From contig OY855903.1 of the NCBI GenBank assembly GCA_963693305.1, positions 37,527,751-37,591,750 of the forward strand: a stretch of DNA of 64,000 nt, given 5' to 3'. Positions 12,021-24,249 of this stretch are shown one piece after another. The position numbers and the translations under genes are program-made. Under the pieces are notes generated by a model that saw only the letters and a program-made list of their open reading frames with translations, searched no databases and had not been told where the DNA came from. Origin of the DNA: Meandrina meandrites. Its lineage: Eukaryota > Cnidaria > Anthozoa > Scleractinia > Meandrinidae. Numbering within the stretch: the first letter of the stretch is position 1; the number at the start of each line of letters is the position of its first letter.

Positions 12021-12379
12021 AGGAAATTCCGAGGGGGAGAGGGGGTTTAAACCCAGAAATTTCTGGGGGGAGGGAGGGTTCATCGGCAGCTCCTTTTCCA
12101 GAGTGTGAAGAAGCATAAAAGTAAAATAACCCACGATCAATCTGAAGCATGAAGTAAATACTTATGTACGTTGTTTTGTAACAAAAAATAAAGCTCCTTT
12201 CCATTGAGATGAGGTTTACATCATAAGCTTTAATGTTTCTGTTTTTCATTTGAGTTTCATAGCGCTAGCAAGCGCTACAAAGATGCTTCTTTCTTTGTAA
12301 CCGAGCCAAAATGGGCATGTCACATAGTCAATGAATTACTTAAATCAAGTTATGATTACTTTCCAGTCCTATAGTTTTG

Positions 12380-14520
12380 TAGTTAAAGAACATTTTAAAT
12401 GTTTACAAACCCGCAATGCACTGGAACAGTGTATCGCCATCATTTCCACTCGCATGCAAATGATGAGCAGAACTCAACAACAGACTTCATGAATTCATGT
12501 TACCAGCACAAAGCACAACATCAGGAGAAACATGCTCCACTCTATTCAAATTTAGCAATGGAAGATCTTCTAAGAGCTTTGTGCAAATCTTCTCTGTACT
12601 AATTTCTTCGTTAAACTTTTCCGCAAAGGTTTTTTGGAGTTCATGTTTTGCAAAATACACTATCAGAACATAACAAAGAATACAAAGTAACTTGCTGAGC
12701 AGCATGCTAATTAGGAAAAGGGATACTTGTGAATTCCACGTTTGGCCGATAATAAATAGATTCAATGATGAGAATTTAAACTCATCAACAATAGATGAGC
12801 TTGGGTGCTGATACCTCAGGTTGGTGGAGCTGGGCGATGCACAGCAGGGAAGGAGGTATCCATGGTAACCCTGAAGCGGCCACCACCCACCTGGGCACCA
12901 TCACATTGAAGGACTCAGTGGAATACTTATCAACCTACCACAAGGCTCTTTGACTTACCTGAGGGAGGGTGAAATAGCGTAGCTTGCAAACAAATGTGCT
13001 AGTGAAATGAGCTTGCGAATGATAGCGAGCAGCACACTGCATGTAAAGGTCACAAGGAGCCCCTGCGAGGGTCCTGGGGCCACCCCGAGCTTATGCGGCC
13101 AGCGGTAGGGGCCTACTGTGTATAGGCGTCACAGAGTGCCCCAGCGAACCGCCAAGGTTGCAAGCGAGCTTCCTGCATCCAAAGGTTGCTGGAGAGCATT
13201 GCTTCGAGGCTAACGCATAAAAATTTTAAACAAGGAACTATAAATGAATAAAATTTAAAACAATGGTGACTTAGAATTAATTGCTAAATCATATTGAAAA
13301 GCTAATCTCTTAATATAACTATTCTTAAAATGCTCATGATTCAATTGTGGCTTTGAGTGAACCAGCTACTGGTATTTTGGTACACTTGTTGGAAAATAAA
13401 TAAACTTTTAGGGACTTGCATTTCACTGCTGAGGTAGACATAAATACCAAAAAAACAGTAATGTTTCTGCCAGTAACTACTGTTTGTGAAAAGTATGTGG
13501 TATTTATTTAGGGCTCTCTGACCAGGTGAATATCAACCACTATGCACATCCATTTCAGTATTATTATTATTATTGTAGAGGTATAATGAATGATGAATGT
13601 TCCAATTCAGCTTAATGCCTGAAGCTGCATTTATACTCCACACCCTGCACTCAATCTCTTTGTTGGGCCGTTTGGTATCCTCTTGACTGATGAGAAGAAA
13701 CTTTTTTGCCCCATGTCTGTAGATACAACCTGGTAATGGCCCGGGATTGTCCCATCCTAAATATCCACGGATTCACATTGTTAACCACCTGTATGCAACG
13801 GCTCTGAGGAAAAATAACTGGGAATCTTAGAGTCAAAGTATGCAACAGTGTGTTTGGCCAATTATCTCAACACGTCCCATTACAACTGAGGTTGGAAAAA
13901 GGGGCTAAGTGGACAAAAAAAGAATAAACCTTTTGAAATCTTTCTTGAATGTAAAATAATATATGAAAGTTATTGTTAAAAGGAATTCCCATCCAAAGAG
14001 TGGCATGTTAAGTTGTGCCATAATTTTAATTACCACTAGGCATTGCCTTTTGCTTCTATTTGGAAAAGTGATTTTTGGACAGAAATCAGTGAAAAAGCCT
14101 ACATACTCACTCATTTTCTCACTGTCTTGCCCAGCGACGAGGATCAAAGCTTACATAGTGAACTGCACATCCTCAATTAAATACTTCCACATCTGATTCT
14201 AACCAATGCGGGGAACACAAGATATCCCCATTAAAAACACTTTGTAGGAAATTGTGCAGTAATGTCACTTTGAATTTTCTTTGAGACAGCATTGTCAAAT
14301 TCCACCTTGCTGACAGAGGTGGTTGTTAGCCAGGGACCAGGATTAGATTTGATGTAAACTTTACTCTTGTTTCGGGCTCTTGGAATAGTGGACTCCACAA
14401 TATAGCCAATCCGCCTTCTTGCAGAGATTCTATCACTCTTTGGTATTCTGCTTCACCTAGGACTTTTGCCAATCTTTTGCTACAACAAAAACTTGAAAGG
14501 TGGCGACAGATCTCAGGGTG
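12380..14520. repeat. Local duplication, copy B, expanded by insertions
   Basis: It holds the same block order as copy A with two extra segments. The first, about 12780-13235, is GC-richer than its surroundings. The second, about 13448-14177, is flanked by 'taaatac' at 13441-13447 and 14178-14184, which looks like a 7-bp target-site duplication. Neither insert has recognisable coding capacity or clear TIRs. Confidence 0.7.
12487..12765 (-). pseudogene. Duplicated exon-like frame with a signal-peptide-like segment (copy B; copy A at 11250-11477)
   Basis: Both copies encode a hydrophobic run beginning 'MLLSKLLCILCYVLIVY', followed by a polar region with 'ISTEKICTKLLEDLPLLNL'. It looks like a signal peptide or one membrane helix at the start of an exon. 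In copy A a one-base difference at the 'TTTAAATTT/TTCAAATTT' position shifts the frame and ends it early, so at least one copy is broken. I know no family match. Confidence 0.35.
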
Positions 14521-15038
14521 ACAAGAACCTGATTTCTGATTTCTTAAAAGGGTTGGTTGTTCAACTGTTTCGTCAGAAGTGGCATTGGTTGTTTCTTTTA
14601 GAAATTGAAATTAAACAACGAATAACTTAAGTTTGTATTTGAGGAAGTTGGTTTATTACATGGTCAGAGCAGCAATGAAACTGAAACTGCAGGCTTCAGT
14701 TTGGCCAATCTGGGGGAAGTTACGCACAAATTATGTTCTCCAGCACTTTAATTCTATAAATCCTTGAGATGCTTGGCCAAGAAATAAGAAATGTTATTTA
14801 GTTCAATACACCTACTTTGGGAGAATTTAAGACAAATTAATAATTGCCTATCAGAAGGAAAAAAATAAAAATAAAAACAGAGTAACCATTTATCTTAAGA
14901 TGCAAAGAATTGCTCTATGGGTTATACAGCCACTTGTTTTGTGCCTCACTGGCACTAAGGCTTTCAAACAAACAAGAGTTAATGTCTCAATGTTCTTTTT
15001 CTCCCTATTTGTTATGGCCTCCCTTCTTTTATCCGGAG
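14521..15038. other. No recognisable gene
   Basis: AT-rich spacer. The plus-strand frames at 14900-15182 run antisense to the piggyBac-like zinc ribbon described next and are probably shadows. Confidence 0.5.
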
Positions 15039-15200
15039 GTAGCCATTTTGACTTTCGTCATCATAGAAATAGTCTTGCATTGTATAATACCTTTGAAAGC
15101 AGGGCTCAGGGCACCTTGTAAGACCGCAAATAGCACAGCTGTATTTTGTCTTCACTTTCTGAACATGGACCTTGCAAGTTGATCTCGTATCACGACTCAC
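15039..15200 (-). pseudogene. piggyBac-like transposase C-terminal zinc-ribbon fragment
   Basis: The frame reads 'STCKVHVQKVKTKYSCAICG', then a CPEPCF block and 'YYTMQDYFYDDE'. Cys pairs followed by PCF and an aromatic-His-like end are the layout of the cysteine-rich C-terminal domain of piggyBac transposases, which binds the element ends. It lies downstream of, and in the same orientation as, the older piggyBac relic at 16.5 and 20.3 kb, so it may be that gene's last part. That link is an inference. Confidence 0.55.
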
Positions 15201-16440
15201 AGGGTAATGGAAATGATCCCAATTGAACTTATGTCAGGGATAGGAAAAGGCATCTGCAAGAATCCTGTGTCCTTTCAAAAGCACTTGCCTTGAACTAATG
15301 CACTGATCAGCTCTATTCTTAACTCTAGAGGTCTTTTAATGGCATGATTTTGTGTGAAGAATGTGTGCATTTGAAACACAAACCAGACAGTGTATTGCAT
15401 GAAGTGCGCTTCGTTCAGTTCATGGATTAAAGAATGAAGTATATTCATGTGTAGAGAGATTTTTTCCATTTGGGAAGCACATTTCCACACAGCCTCGTTG
15501 CTGGGGTATTTACTTAACTACAGAGGACACTAAATAAAAAGAGGTTGGTAGCCACATAGCTGCTATTTTTGAGGTATAGCTTTGGAGAGGCAGGGTATTC
15601 TGAGCCACTGTGTGATAGCATTTGGTTGCAATCACTTGGTGTTTTCGTTCTTCGGAAGGCTGTTCAGGAAAAGCATTTTTCCGTAATCAACATTAAAGTA
15701 AAACCAAGTGTGGCACTTGGTATCCATGTTGTTAAGCGTGAAATTCATTTGTCGTACCCACTTTTCTGCTTGTTCAGGTGATGCCCACACTTGTGACAGC
15801 AAAATCCACAGACGAATCAAGTCCAGGGAGCATCCATTTCCCATGAGGAAAAGCATCAGCTTGAATGGTGCATATCTCCAAGAGGCTTTCTCCAAAACAG
15901 CAGTCTCGTGTACTTGGGCCACAGTTTTAAAGGAAAAAAAGGCATCACCATTTATCAATTAGAAAAATTTTTTTCTCCATTCCACTACTTTTTTCAAAGA
16001 CAAATAACGAATGTTTTGCGATACAGTTGAAGGCTTGCCATTATAAAGTTTGAAGAAACTAATAATCAACTTGTGCTACAGCAAAATATATACTCGTTTA
16101 GTCAGAAGGTAACAAAAAAGAAATGCAAACATTAAACTCGGCTTAACAACAGACCAAACAATCCATTATTTACCTCTTACAAAGCTATATATTTCCTCAC
16201 CTTTTGTTTTTAGTGAACAATCAATAAATGAGACTGAGCATCTTTAAAAAGTAAAAAGCATCCATTGAAAAGAATTGATTCTAACAAAAATTATATTTGC
16301 GAAAGCAATTTTTTTGTAAGCTTTTAACGGTTAAAATCATAATTTAACTTCTAAATTACATAGTACATTGAGCGTTGACAAAAAAATCTTATTTAAATTG
16401 CGCAATTTTTTCAAGTGTCCTGCAAATCGACTTCCGGTAT
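15201..16440. other. Unannotated, with two exon-like minus-strand frames
   Basis: The minus-strand frames at 15958-15632 and 15490-15275 have protein-like composition, but I do not recognise them. They could belong to the older piggyBac copy or to an unrelated gene. The opposite-strand frame at 15708-15962 is probably a shadow. Confidence 0.3.
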
Positions 16441-16532
16441 GAGGATTCGACAACAAGGCTAATGAGTCAGCTTGATTCGATCAAATCGACAAAATTTAAA
16501 ACCCATATCTACAACACCCATATAGTTGTTAA
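16441..16532 (-). pseudogene. Older piggyBac transposase, central fragment on the far side of the insertion
   Basis: Directly inside the left TTAA, the minus strand reads 'NNYMGVVD'. This is the piggyBac block holding the third catalytic Asp (usual form N-x-Y-M-G-x-V-D). It continues, across the 3.7-kb insertion, the frame that ends 'GVIDLF' on the right at 20,264. After 'VVD' the sequence loses similarity and meets a stop near 16,460, so this older copy was already decaying or has decayed since. Confidence 0.8.
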
Positions 16533-19500
16533 CCCTTTGGTGCCTGCCCCAAAAAAGGTCATTTTTGACATGTTTTAATTAACTAGGGCTAGTTCCGGAT
16601 ATATTCAACCAATTTTGCCATGCTATATCTCATTTTAAAGCTAATAAAATGGACGTCAAGACTATTGTGTTTTTTCTTAATTTCTCTTTTAATGAATTAA
16701 TTTATGCTAATTTATTCCACTAATTATGTCACGCAACACACATTTTTTGAAGTAAATGGTCTATAACTTCTGCTGCTTACATAGAATTAAAAACTGTTAA
16801 AAGAAAACTTTTTTCTGATCATATAATGGATCTTTTGTGAAAATTTGAATGAAATTGAATGGGAATTGAAAAAGTTATGCTTATCTCTTTCCGGTGCCTT
16901 CACACGGACTATTTTGCCTTTTCTCTACATGTTGATATATGGCCAATGCAAGTGCATGTTGGCCAAGGAAGTCAAACAAAATTAAATATCAGTTATTAAA
17001 AAACAAATAATTTGAATATTTTAACATCCAGTTAACAAAAATATTAACCTGCATGCACCACAGCCGGACACGTAAACCCCCAAAAAACCACCACCGTGAC
17101 TTGGTGGAAAAAGGGGACCGTGTACCCCCAACCTGTGCTATGATGCTACCTTTGGGGTTTTAAGGTGCCTTAACCTAACAAAGAACAATCTTAAACAATT
17201 AAAAATGTCTACAAAAAGTCATTTAGGGTGTGGGTAGTCCTTGCTGTGCCATATTTCGAAGCAGTTCTTATCCGGTAGGCAGTGAAGACTAACTTGACAT
17301 TGTGGTGCATTACAGTAGGTTTTGACCTTTTGCTCCTTCTTCGTAGCTGCATAGCAAACTTTGCAGTTCTTTCCCTTTTCAGAAAACTTGATCATATGAA
17401 CAGTTTCAAACTCTCCAGGTTCCCTTTTTGGGGGCTTGAACACTGGTGGTTGTCCATATTCTTCCAGGCCCGCAAGCTGTCTCACAAGTTCCTCTCGATA
17501 CTCCGCAATTGCAAACTTTTGAGGTCGCTTGAGTGCTTCTTCATCAGGGTGTTCTGCACGATGAAGTTGAAATAAGATGTAACTGTTGACAATGGCTATG
17601 TCAATCATGTGGAAAAATAATGTTTTCCACCACCTCATGCACTTTCGAAGAGCACAGTTCTTTGCAATAATTTGATCAGAGCGATCAACTGCATTCATGT
17701 AGTTGTTGTACTGATCAATTGCTTTAGGCTGTTTTACATTGATGTTTCGCCATACATTGCCTACTTTTTCTTTCCTAGAGACCATTACAAAATCATTTGC
17801 ACTTGCAATTGAAGTCAGAACAGTAACTGGTCGGTTGTCCTTCCATTGTTGAGCAAGACAAACTCCGTCTCTCTCCCACCTCATGCTGCCCCTGTCTTTA
17901 CGTCGTGCCCATTCTTGGCCTTTTTTCATTGACTCAGGGAAGCCCCTTCTGTTTTCTGCAGCTGTACCTGTGGCTGGAATCAAACCTTGAAACAAATCTT
18001 TCACAAGCCTTACAGAAGTATAAAAGTTATCAAAGTATAAATGGTATCCCTGGTTCATTAGAGGGGTGACAAGTTTCATTACAACATATCCTAACCCTTT
18101 GTCACTTACCTGATGTCCTGCATGTCTTCCAATGTAAACATCAAAATCACAGGTGTAACCATTCAAACTATCTGCCAAAACCCACAGCTTTATTCCCCAT
18201 TTAGTTGGTTTATTTTTTATGTATTGCCGAATTCCAGACCGATGCTTTGATTTGACCATCCTCTCATCAACAGCAACACGTTGAAAAGGTTGGTAGAGGG
18301 CCTTACACCTATCCTTGAAAAACTCCAAGAAGCTACTCACCTTTCTCAACTTGTCTTCCTCATCTTCATCACAGGGGTCAACAACATGGAGCATTGCCAT
18401 CAGTGCCTTGAATCGGTCTCGTGACATAATACTTCGTGCCCACAACCCATGGTACAAAGTCTTAGTGCTCCAATACCGATGAAATGAACTAACATGTACA
18501 AGGCCACAGTACAAAATGAGGGCAATCAATTTTTCTATTTCCTCAGGAGAAGTTTCTTTCCAGGCACCATCTTTGTCACCATAGTAGGGTTTTTCCTCAA
18601 TAACTCCCCATGCATAGCTATTTGTATGGGTGCAAATGGTTCTAACAAGCTCTGCTGTAAAGAAAAGCTTGAAAAAATCCACAGCCCTCGTCATTGCACC
18701 TCTTAGCACTGGCAAATTCAGATGTAATCCAGGCTGCCGTATTGGGGTAAAAGGTGGGATCTGATTTGGCGTATCTGGATCTTCGTAAGTCCTCTCCCTG
18801 GGTGCAGGTGCAGGTGCAGCTGCACCTGGAGCAGGTGGTGGAATAGCACCCCTTCCCCTACCCCTTCCCCTACCCCTACCCCTACCTCTTGCTGGCCTTT
18901 GTTGACGTTGTCCCCTACCTCTTCCTCTTGGTCTTGCTGGTTGCTCTGGAGGAGTATCAGGGTCACTTACCTCGCCTGCAGGCTGTTCAGCTAAGTCACT
19001 CCCAGAAAGTGGAGCATCAACAACTGAATCCATATTACTGAAAGGGAAAGAGGTATCAGCTGAATTTAGAGGAAATATTTCAACCAGCTAAGGCAAAAAT
19101 GCATCACTAACATGAAATAAATTCTGTTTATTATGTTGAGCTAGATCTACAACAATTCACGATCATAAAAGACTAAACAAAAACACTTGCATTTCTGATC
19201 TTGCCATGTTATCTGATCAAAGGTCATGAAGAGGTAAGATGTTTACTGATGATAAATAAATCTAATAAAAAGCTGCCTTTTTCACAAACCGTGTTATGTT
19301 TAGTATTTAGTGTCCAATAAAATAGTTATTTGCATTCTAATTCCAGTGAACTACAAGACTGGAACACAATAAATAACTCCTGCAGAAAATTTCGCGCTAT
19401 TTATGCAACAGATTTAGGTCATAGTTGTGTTGCTACAAATGAAACGAGTGAAAGGTACATTTGTCGTAAATGAAACGTGATTGCTGCAAAAGTTACTTAC

Positions 19501-20259
19501 AAAAAAATACTAGAGGGAAGAAAATGTAATTTAGACCTTATCTGAGAGCAATTTGAGGAAAAATAATGACCAAATAACTGAGAAACCTGCATTTTGTGTT
19601 TCTGCTCACCAACACATGTTTGGTTCTCGCATTACATATTGCGCGAAAAAATCATCTGATGCAATGCTGGTCAAAAATGTTCTAATATGCATGTAAAACC
19701 GCCTAAAAATCGTTCTGCTTCTGTATTTCTATTTCACAAAAGTGCTACAATTTCTTTTTTTACGAAGGGATACAAAAAATGCAAAAATTGGGATGAAACA
19801 TTGACTAAATTCCAACACACTCATATTTCATCGTGTTGTTTACACAACGCTTACCTCAACTCTTCCTCTGAATCGCTGTTTCCTTCGAGTTCTTGGTTTA
19901 AATCGAACTCTTCTCCACTGGAAATTCCTCCAGTCTCACTGTCGATTTCACTTTCAACATCACTGTCACCTCGGGCACAAATATCAGCGACTTGTTCAGC
20001 CGTGAAACACACGCGTGGACGCTTACTCGAAGACGCCATTTTGAAAATGGCCTTTGTTGTAACGCAACTTACGCTCAAGCTGAATTTTGACTAGCCAATA
20101 AGGTACATGGATTGCAAAATGGGTTTAAACTGATTGGCTATAGTCACAGACTATTTTTATGGCAAAATTGGTTGGGTAACGCAAAAAAGCCATTGTTATA
20201 GCAACAAAAACGTCATCGATATCTGGATATCGAAATTTGCGGGGGTCGTCACCAAAGGG
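16533..20259 (-). mobile_element. Complete piggyBac DNA transposon (3,727 bp)
   Basis: The element starts 'ccctttggtgcc' at 16533 and ends 'gtcaccaaaggg' at 20259. The outer 10 bp of the TIRs are perfect and partial similarity continues inward. TTAA abuts both ends (16529-16532 and 20260-20263), as expected for piggyBac. One transposase gene with a single intron lies between them on the minus strand and has no visible break. It is the most intact element in the window. Its insertion point is inside another piggyBac transposase gene. Confidence 0.95.
17219..20039 (-). CDS. piggyBac transposase, two exons (DDE_Tnp_1_7 family)
   Basis: Exon 1 (20039-19855) starts at the ATG of 'MASSSKRPRV' and encodes an acidic N-terminus (SDVESEIDSE). 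It ends at a GAG|GTAAG donor. The acceptor is TTTCAG|TAATATGG, so exon 2 runs 19037-17219. The junction keeps the frame and gives about 667 aa, within the usual range for the family. Exon 2 (counted from its own Met) begins with a Pro/Arg/Gly-rich RGRGRG stretch at about 35-62. The RNase H-like core has the triad in 'VDERM' (D256), 'YFDNFY' (D335) and 'NAVDRSDQ' (D450). The C-terminus is a cysteine-rich zinc domain (C-x2-C ... CFEIWH). All key residues are present. It cuts and pastes the element at TTAA sites in the nucleus. Activity is plausible but untested. Confidence 0.92.
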
Positions 20260-20263
20260 TTAA

Positions 20264-20670
20264 AGAGGTCTATTACACCTGGTTGATTAAATTCCTTCTT
20301 TTCCCACTTCCCATTTGCTTTAACTGACCGCTGCACTGTGCTTGAGTCCATAGTGCTGGTGGGAAGGGTAGCTAAAGCATTTACTGGCTTTTACAAACAC
20401 TCTCCTCTCAAGATCTTTCACTGCCTTTTCTTTGATGCCACAAATCTCTCTTGGCAAGGCTACCCTGTTAAACCTAACGGTACCACATGCAAGGGTTTTC
20501 CCTTCTTTTAACTCCTCAAGCAATGCTACAGACTACTGACTTAAATGAGAACAGTTGTGTGCTTTTTCATTCCATAAAAGTTTGATTTTCACCCTATCAG
20601 CTTCAGTTCTGATTTGCAATTGAGTAATTTCTTTATTGTGCCACACAATTTCCCTGTGCATTTTAAATAA
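20264..20670 (-). pseudogene. Older piggyBac transposase relic interrupted by the younger element
   Basis: The minus strand reads 'LLEELKEGKTLACGTVRFNR' and 'GIKEKAVKDLERR', typical of the insertion region between the second and third catalytic Asp of PGBD4-like transposases. After a frameshift it continues with 'STMDSSTVQRSVK', 'GKWEKKEFNQPGVIDLF' and then the TTAA. The next residues of the domain lie at 16,532 beyond the younger element. Further upstream, 20,540-20,670 also has coding-like text ('EIVWHNKEITQLQIRTEADR') that I cannot place. Confidence 0.8.
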
Positions 20671-22447
20671 GTTTAAAGTCACTTTATTGTTAGCTGTGTC
20701 CTCTACTAAAGATTTTTTATTCTGTGTAAATTTGCAGAGGCTATTGAAAATGACAATATTGTCCTGCAGTGTTCACATGAATTAACATCTCTTGATTACC
20801 ACAAACAACCTTTTTACCTTCTTTCAAATTAGGCTCTAGATTTAATCTTTGTTTCTGAACAATGGCTTCAATTTGATAAAAGTCCATCAAATAGTTAAAA
20901 AAGAAGTCGGTGCTGAAGGTTTACAAACATGCAGTTCATAGGCATCACTGTTTTTTGGAATTCTCTATTTCTTGGTAACTAGTCCTAATAGTAAGACTGT
21001 GCTGATACTTTTCAATGTCATGAAATACACACAATGGTGATTTATGTGGATTTGGCTTATTGTGAATATGATCACCAAGGATGTAGCAACATGTCATGGT
21101 AATTGGATGCTGGTAATTCTCTAACTTGTGTTGAATGTGAAGATTGCTTCAAGGGGATCACCTCGCTTCACTTCAACAGTTGATGGTGTTTAGCTCTCTT
21201 TATTGCAGATTTTGGTTCAACGTACTCACTAAGTTCAGGCTGTTACAACAATCTGACTAATAAAATGTTTGGCTCGTGCTCTTTTATCTGGATCAAACCC
21301 GAGCTGTCAATCAGCTGTCAAATCCATCAAGTCTGGAAATCTATGCTGATGTTAGTACATGTGCAGTGTTCTACTAACATAAATGCGGCTGCACCGTATG
21401 TCACCTTAGGCATGTACCTTTGAGGAATTTACTTAGTAGAAATTCTTTTTCATTCCAAATTTTCACTATCAAGCGTAGGGAGTAAGATCCAAGTATATCA
21501 ATGCGAGTAATATAAAAATTACAAAGAACAGTTTAACAGAACAAAACTAAAGGTTAATGCTAAATTCTATTATAAAAGTTGTTAAAGATTTCGTGCAACG
21601 AGGGTGTTAAGAGAAATAAGTTACGAAACCCTAGCTTCGTGGGCGTAACTTCTAGTTGAAACTATCCATCTAATTTTATGAACTAACCTCAGATACTACG
21701 CGCACTCTGATTGGACAAAATAGTCAAAAACCTATGTTCTATTGTACTGGCAAACTCCCGCTCCCCGACAAGGCAGCACTGCGCATGACTACACGTAAGG
21801 ACGGATAATTTAATAACATTAGTCTAATAAATGATCATAATGAATATTTACTGAGGGTGGTTCCCAACAATGAATTTTGCCGCCCGTGGTAGTTGGAGTG
21901 AAACTGACTAAGCGTATAGGTAGAAGAAAATAAAACAAAACAAAACACAGAAACAATCAAATGGGAAGGAACACAATAGACAGTTGCACGTTTACCGGGC
22001 TGGGGCTGGAATAAAACTATATGGACATCTTTTCATTCAACATTCACTCAAAAACCTTATTTGAAAAGCTTGTAAATCACTCACCTGACGGCTCGTGGTT
22101 AACAAGCTTTTCTTGTGTTCTCCCAACATCCTGTGGGGGTTTATTGCACCGGTAAACCCCTAGAAAGTGTGGTCTATTGCTTAAATTAAGTGTACGTGCT
22201 CTTGGTACAAACATATCTTTGAGGCATCATTGTTCAAGTTTTTCACCTTTGTGCGAAGTGTGAACGAAATACATAAGTAATTAAACATTACAACTAAATC
22301 TCTTACAACTAAATCCTCTGAAAAGTCAGGAAAATGAGTAAAGTTTGTCAGAAAATTTACACAGAAATTTGCCGGTTTGTAGTAGAGTCCAAAACAGCTT
22401 TTTCCAAAACGTGCGGTTACAAAAAGGAGTTTTTAATTTTTATCCCA
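20671..22447. other. No clear gene; possible remains of the older piggyBac copy
   Basis: Minus-strand reading gives many short protein-like runs broken by stops. I cannot align them to a family by eye. No TIR or tandem repeat stands out. Confidence 0.35.
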
Positions 22448-23065
22448 TTAGTTCTTACAACACCCTTGATGCTTGATGAACTCTTTGTTCTTAAAAAATA
22501 AACTTATCCATGTAGAAGGTGCCAGAAAAGGGAATTTCTTGAAAAATGCACACTTTTTTCTCCCAAAGGACAGAGCCTCAGAATATGCTAGTTCAGCCCT
22601 ACAGGGTTTACCAAATAGTTTCTTTTTACAAGTGGCAGCTTTTGTGTCTCCATTAGCACACTTTCTTACAATTTCTGACAATTTGTAGAGTGCATTACAT
22701 TTAACATTAGGACAGACTGCCATTACTTCACACTCATAAAATACCTTTCAATTAGAAATTAGTAGTAAATCATTTAAAGTTTTGGGAAAAAGTAAATGAA
22801 GGGGATGCTTAACCAGGGCAAGATTAAAATTTATTACAGTGATTATTAACGAAAAAAGAGCATTTGAAGAATTGTAACTTAACTTTAACTTAATAAGAGT
22901 GTGGCAAATCCACTGAACAATTGTGTTGTTTTGATCTTCACATTCTGGAAATTCCATGATTGATGATTCTTGTGTCTCCTCTTGTTTCTGTATTTCATGG
23001 TTTTGGGGCAACCCTTGTTCCCATGTTCCATGAAATTTTTCCTGATTCTCTGAGCACCCTGTCAT
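22448..23065 (-). pseudogene. KDZ-like transposase N-terminal fragment with one in-frame TGA
   Basis: Two frames in the same register are separated only by a TGA at 22750-22748. The upstream part holds an acidic 'FPECEDQNN' and a hydrophobic-helical segment (IVQWICHTLIKLKLSYNSSNALFSL cut here to positions 22,800-22,920). The downstream part begins 'VCPNVKCNALYKL' and has further Cys residues in 'ATCKKKLFGKPCRAEL'. This order, a helical segment followed by a CPxC(x)xLY zinc-ribbon-like element, is what I recall from Kyakuja-Dileera-Zisupton-like genes of cnidarians. The family call is from memory of the layout and is uncertain. Confidence 0.45.
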
Positions 23066-23729
23066 GGCAAATTTGGAGGTGAAATTATAAAATCTTGTAA
23101 TATATGTAACACTGACAAATGTAACAACTCAGAATTGCACGACATTGAACATTGATTGATTAAAAAGTAGTTTTGTGGACACAAGACTGTCCTTTGATAT
23201 AAATTGAAAACCGAGTTTAGAATCGAATGCGTAAGCAGAGCAGTGTTTATAGGTTTAGGAGGCAGAAGAGGGGAAAAAGATGGCAGCACTTAATTTTTGG
23301 GGCAACAAGCCTAGAAAGTGGAATTTGAGCAAGAAGCCTACAAAAATATATAAAATAAAAAAAATTAGGCTTTACTCGCAAATAATGTACAGTGACACGA
23401 AAGTTTGACTCAGTTTAAAAATTGGAAATTGGCGAGGGACCAGGTCTTAGGTAAACTTTAGTAAAGTTTGTGTGTTTGCGCTTGCTGGATCCAGTGTAAG
23501 ACCTTGAAAGTTGAAACAAAACCGTCGCATATGCAATGAGGCTAACACCTTTAACATTTATTCCAACTGTGCAATAAATGACCTTGGCACCATGGTGTTT
23601 GTGTTTTGGACAACATGCTCACACAAAGTGAGTTAATGCATTCATTGTGATTTTGGGTGGTGACACGCCACACCTTTGAAGCAGCTTTGTTTCACTAAAA
23701 GTGATAAAAGTTAGCTGGTTCACTTATTT
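23066..23729. other. No recognisable gene
   Basis: The minus-strand frame at 23289-23062 is proline/serine-rich at its start but has no recognisable domain. Confidence 0.45.
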
Positions 23730-24245
23730 CAATGATTTTGCTTTACCTGAAGTTGGCTTGATTGTGGATGCTTCTCCTGGTGTTGGTACACCCATTTGGT
23801 TGTTTTGTGCTGCTGTTTGATTAGCTCTTAAGACTCTGTTTGATATTGGATTTCTTGTGCCCTTCTTATCAGTCATGGAATTGCCTTTTGCAATTTAAAC
23901 ACTTGATGTTCCTGTTGATGGAGGCTCGCTAGATGCTGCTGCAGTACCTTTTTGTGGATTTGAATCTTGTTTTGCAAAGGAGCTTTTATGTCCACTGGCA
24001 ATGAGGTAGCATTGAAAAGTAACCATTTGATCTGGAGTAAGGTCAAGTGGCCATCTTTGTGAAATATACTATGCCAACTTGTCTACAAAGACTTCAAAGT
24101 AAGGAATTACAAAATATTTCCACTCGTGTATGTTCCAATTCCTCCCAGTGATGGAGGCAGAACACATTATGAAGTTGTTGATTCTGGAAAGTTCCATCTT
24201 TGCACCAGCACCATTGTACAAAGAGTCCATGTAGCATAATTTAGT
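23730..24245 (-). pseudogene. Unrecognised gene fragment with stops
   Basis: On the minus strand the text 'GRNWNIHEWKYFVIPYFEVF' and then 'PLDLTPDQMVTFQCYL' reads like a real protein. A polar Ser/Pro/Gly-rich part follows (KGTAAASSEPPSTGTSS). At least two in-frame stops occur. I do not know the family. It lies next to the KDZ-like fragment in the same orientation and could be part of the same gene. Confidence 0.4.
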
Positions 24246-24249
24246 GTAA

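Noticed and set aside
17282..17575. 97-codon plus-strand frame within the piggyBac
   Set aside because: Antisense shadow of the transposase C-terminus. It has no independent signal.
18718..18966. 82-codon minus-strand frame overlapping the transposase
   Set aside because: It is another frame of the RGRGRG-coding, GC-biased repeat (QEEEVGDNVNKGQQEVGVGVG) and is not a gene.
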